DNA from: Meinhardsimonia xiamenensis
GTDB taxonomy: Bacteria > Pseudomonadota > Alphaproteobacteria > Rhodobacterales > Rhodobacteraceae
Assembly: GCF_900102905.1 (NCBI RefSeq)
Contig: NZ_FNFV01000009.1
Coordinates: 1-62,417, forward strand
DNA length: 62,417 bases
Direction: 5' to 3'
Positions within the stretch are counted from its first letter, which is position 1, and every line of letters starts with the position of its first letter. The notes under the pieces were generated by a model. That model searched no databases. It worked only from the letters and a program-made list of their open reading frames with translations, and was not told the origin of the DNA. Below, piece by piece: positions 60,887 to 62,417 of the stretch. A program made the translations under genes and the position numbers.

Positions 60887-62401
60887 ATGAACGCGGCGGC
60901 AAATCTTCCCGATGACATCGAGGCCCTGAAGGCCATCATCCTGGCCCAGCAGGAGCAGAACGCACGTCTGGAAGCCTTGGTCGCGGCCTTCAAACAAGCG
61001 CTGTTCGGGCGCAAGTCCGAGAAGATCGATCCGGATCAGTTCGAGCTGGCGCTGGAGGATATCGAGACCGCGATTGCCCAGGTCGAGACCGAAGGTGAGG
61101 TCAATCCGCTGGTCACGCCGATGCGAACCTCGACGCCGCGCAAGACCAACCGGGGATCGCTGCCGAAACACCTGCCGCGCATCGAAGACGTGATCGAACC
61201 CGAGAGCACGGTCTGCGACTGCGGCCACGAGCGGCATGTCATTGGCGAGGATGTCAGCGAACGGCTGGATATCGTGCCGGCACAGTTCCGGGTGATCGTC
61301 ACCCGCCGTCCAAAGTATGCCTGCCGGTCCTGCGAGGGCGGGATCGTCCAGGCTCCGGCACCCGCGCACCTGATCCCCGGCGGCATGCCGACCGAGGCCA
61401 CGGTGGCGCATGTGATCGTAGCCAAATACGCCGACCACCTTCCCCTGTACCGGCAGGCCCAGATTTACAGCCGCCAAGGCATCGATCTCGACCGCTCCAC
61501 GCTGGCAGCCTGGGTCGGACGCGCGGCGTTTGAACTCAAACCCGTCTATGACGCGCTGCTGGCGAACCTGAAGCGATCCACCAAGCTGTTCATGGATGAG
61601 ACCACGGCGCCGGTGCTGGACCCAGGTCGCCGCAAAACCAAGACGGGATACTTCTGGGTCTTGGCCCGCGATGACCGCCCCTGGGGCGGCGGTGCCCCGC
61701 CGGGCGTGGCCTTCACTTACGCACCGGGCCGATCCGGCCAATACGCCGAGGGCATCCTCAAAGGCTTCACAGGAACCCTGCAAGTGGACGGCTATGCGGG
61801 CTACAACCGGCTGCTCAAACGGCCAACCCAGGATATCCAGCTGGCGTATTGTTGGGCGCACGCCCGGCGCAAGCTCCATGAAGTCGCCCAGACCGGCACA
61901 ACGCCGATTGCCGATGAGGGGCTGAAACAGATTGCCGCCCTCTATCGGATCGAGAAGGACATCCGCGGTCAGAAGCCCCAGGCCCGCCTGTCCGAAAGAC
62001 AAGCACGCTCAAAGCCGATCATCGACGCATTCGAGGCTTGGCTCACCACCCACCGTGCCCGCGTCTCCGCCAAGTCCCCGCTCGGTGAAGCCCTCAAATA
62101 CATCGCCAAATACCGGGGCGGCTTGACCCTGTTCCTGACCGACGGCCGCATCGAGATCGACAACAATGCCGTCGAACGCAGCATCCGCCCCATCGCGCTC
62201 AACCGAAAGAACGCCCTCTTCGCAGGCCATGACGCCGGCGCACAGAACTGGGCGATGCTGGCCTCGCTGATCGAAACCTGCAAGCTCAACGCCGTCGATC
62301 CCCACGCCTGGATAACGGCGACGCTCCGGGCCATCATCAATGGCCACAAGCAATCCGATATCGACGCCCTGCTGCCTTGGAATTACGCCCAGCCAGTGTG
62401 A
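60887..62401 (+). CDS. tnpC: IS66 transposase TnpC
   Basis: A 504-residue transposase. It has an N-terminal leucine-zipper-like helix (LKAIILAQQEQNARLEALVA), a zinc-finger segment (CDCGHERHVIGEDVSERLDI), a DDE domain with KLFMDETTAPVLDPGRRKTK (Asp), LQVDGYAGYNRLLKR (Asp) and IEIDNNAVERSIRPIALNRK (Glu), and the C-terminal IS66 tail SLIETCKLNAVDPHAWITAT. It appears intact and ends 16 bases before the right terminus. Confidence 0.96.
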   Translation: MNAAANLPDDIEALKAIILAQQEQNARLEALVAAFKQALFGRKSEKIDPDQFELALEDIETAIAQVETEGEVNPLVTPMRTSTPRKTNRGSLPKHLPRIEDVIEPESTVCDCGHERHVIGEDVSERLDIVPAQFRVIVTRRPKYACRSCEGGIVQAPAPAHLIPGGMPTEATVAHVIVAKYADHLPLYRQAQIYSRQGIDLDRSTLAAWVGRAAFELKPVYDALLANLKRSTKLFMDETTAPVLDPGRRKTKTGYFWVLARDDRPWGGGAPPGVAFTYAPGRSGQYAEGILKGFTGTLQVDGYAGYNRLLKRPTQDIQLAYCWAHARRKLHEVAQTGTTPIADEGLKQIAALYRIEKDIRGQKPQARLSERQARSKPIIDAFEAWLTTHRARVSAKSPLGEALKYIAKYRGGLTLFLTDGRIEIDNNAVERSIRPIALNRKNALFAGHDAGAQNWAMLASLIETCKLNAVDPHAWITATLRAIINGHKQSDIDALLPWNYAQPV

Positions 62402-62417
62402 TCGGCGCACCGCTTAC

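Larger units (their letters stand above)
60015..62417 (+). mobile_element. Complete IS66-family element
   Basis: Inverted repeats GTAAGCGGTGCG (60015-60026) and CGCACCGCTTAC (62406-62417) bound the three genes tnpA, tnpB and tnpC. About 2.4 kb and the GTAAGC start are typical of IS66. The right end coincides with the last base of the window, so the target duplication (8 bases, left candidate CGTCGTGC) cannot be verified. Confidence 0.93.

Overview
The window looks like a contig from a GC-rich alphaproteobacterium, most likely of the Rhodobacter/Paracoccus/Roseobacter group. The reasons are the tail proteins shared with the Rhodobacter gene transfer agent (DUF2460, DUF2163, NlpC/P60, TIM-barrel 'megatron'), several small phage families typical of that order, and the IS66 type. 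Both contig ends fall in insertion sequences: an IS3 element is cut by the left edge, and an IS66 element ends on the last base. No ribosomal or housekeeping gene is present. This is entirely accessory DNA.

Layout. (1) 1-337: right end of an IS3 element that has beheaded a UvrD-type helicase gene (remnant 340-945). (2) 954-9758: a DISARM-like anti-phage locus of drmA, drmB and a NERD-nuclease/UvrD-like helicase on the plus strand, then a convergent cytosine-5 methyltransferase and a divergent Vsr endonuclease. No DrmC-type phospholipase D gene is visible, so the NERD-helicase may stand in for it. (3) 9783-38191: late genes of a siphovirus-type prophage, almost all on the minus strand, read right to left: small lysogeny/recombination genes, two orphan DNA methyltransferases, terminase, portal, S49 protease, decoration and capsid proteins, tail tube, G/T tail chaperone with a -1 frameshift site, tape measure, lysis cassette, baseplate and fibre. 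(4) 38188-46797: early replication/recombination genes (RuvC-like resolvase, primase-helicase, DEAD helicase, Cas4/RecB-like nuclease, DUF669, RecA-like ATPase) around an iteron-rich gap that may be the origin. (5) 46966-50238: regulatory region with XRE repressor, ImmA/IrrE protease and two unknown proteins. (6) 50370-59579: a two-gene operon that matches Druantia type III (druH-druE), in which druE is broken by a frameshift. (7) 59623-62417: a 3' fragment of an initiator tRNA flanked by paired repeats (attachment-site signature), a gene stub, and a complete IS66.

How it fits together. A lambda-like prophage with a GTA-related tail sits between two large helicase-based defence systems, both visibly less GC-rich than the phage genes. 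Three toxin-antitoxin pairs (VapBC, ParDE, AbrB-Doc) and a PD-(D/E)XK-like protein are scattered inside the phage operons. With two orphan methyltransferases and the Dcm/Vsr pair, much of the window serves inter-element conflict. The prophage structural set looks intact, but no integrase is visible, and each defence locus has one damaged gene.
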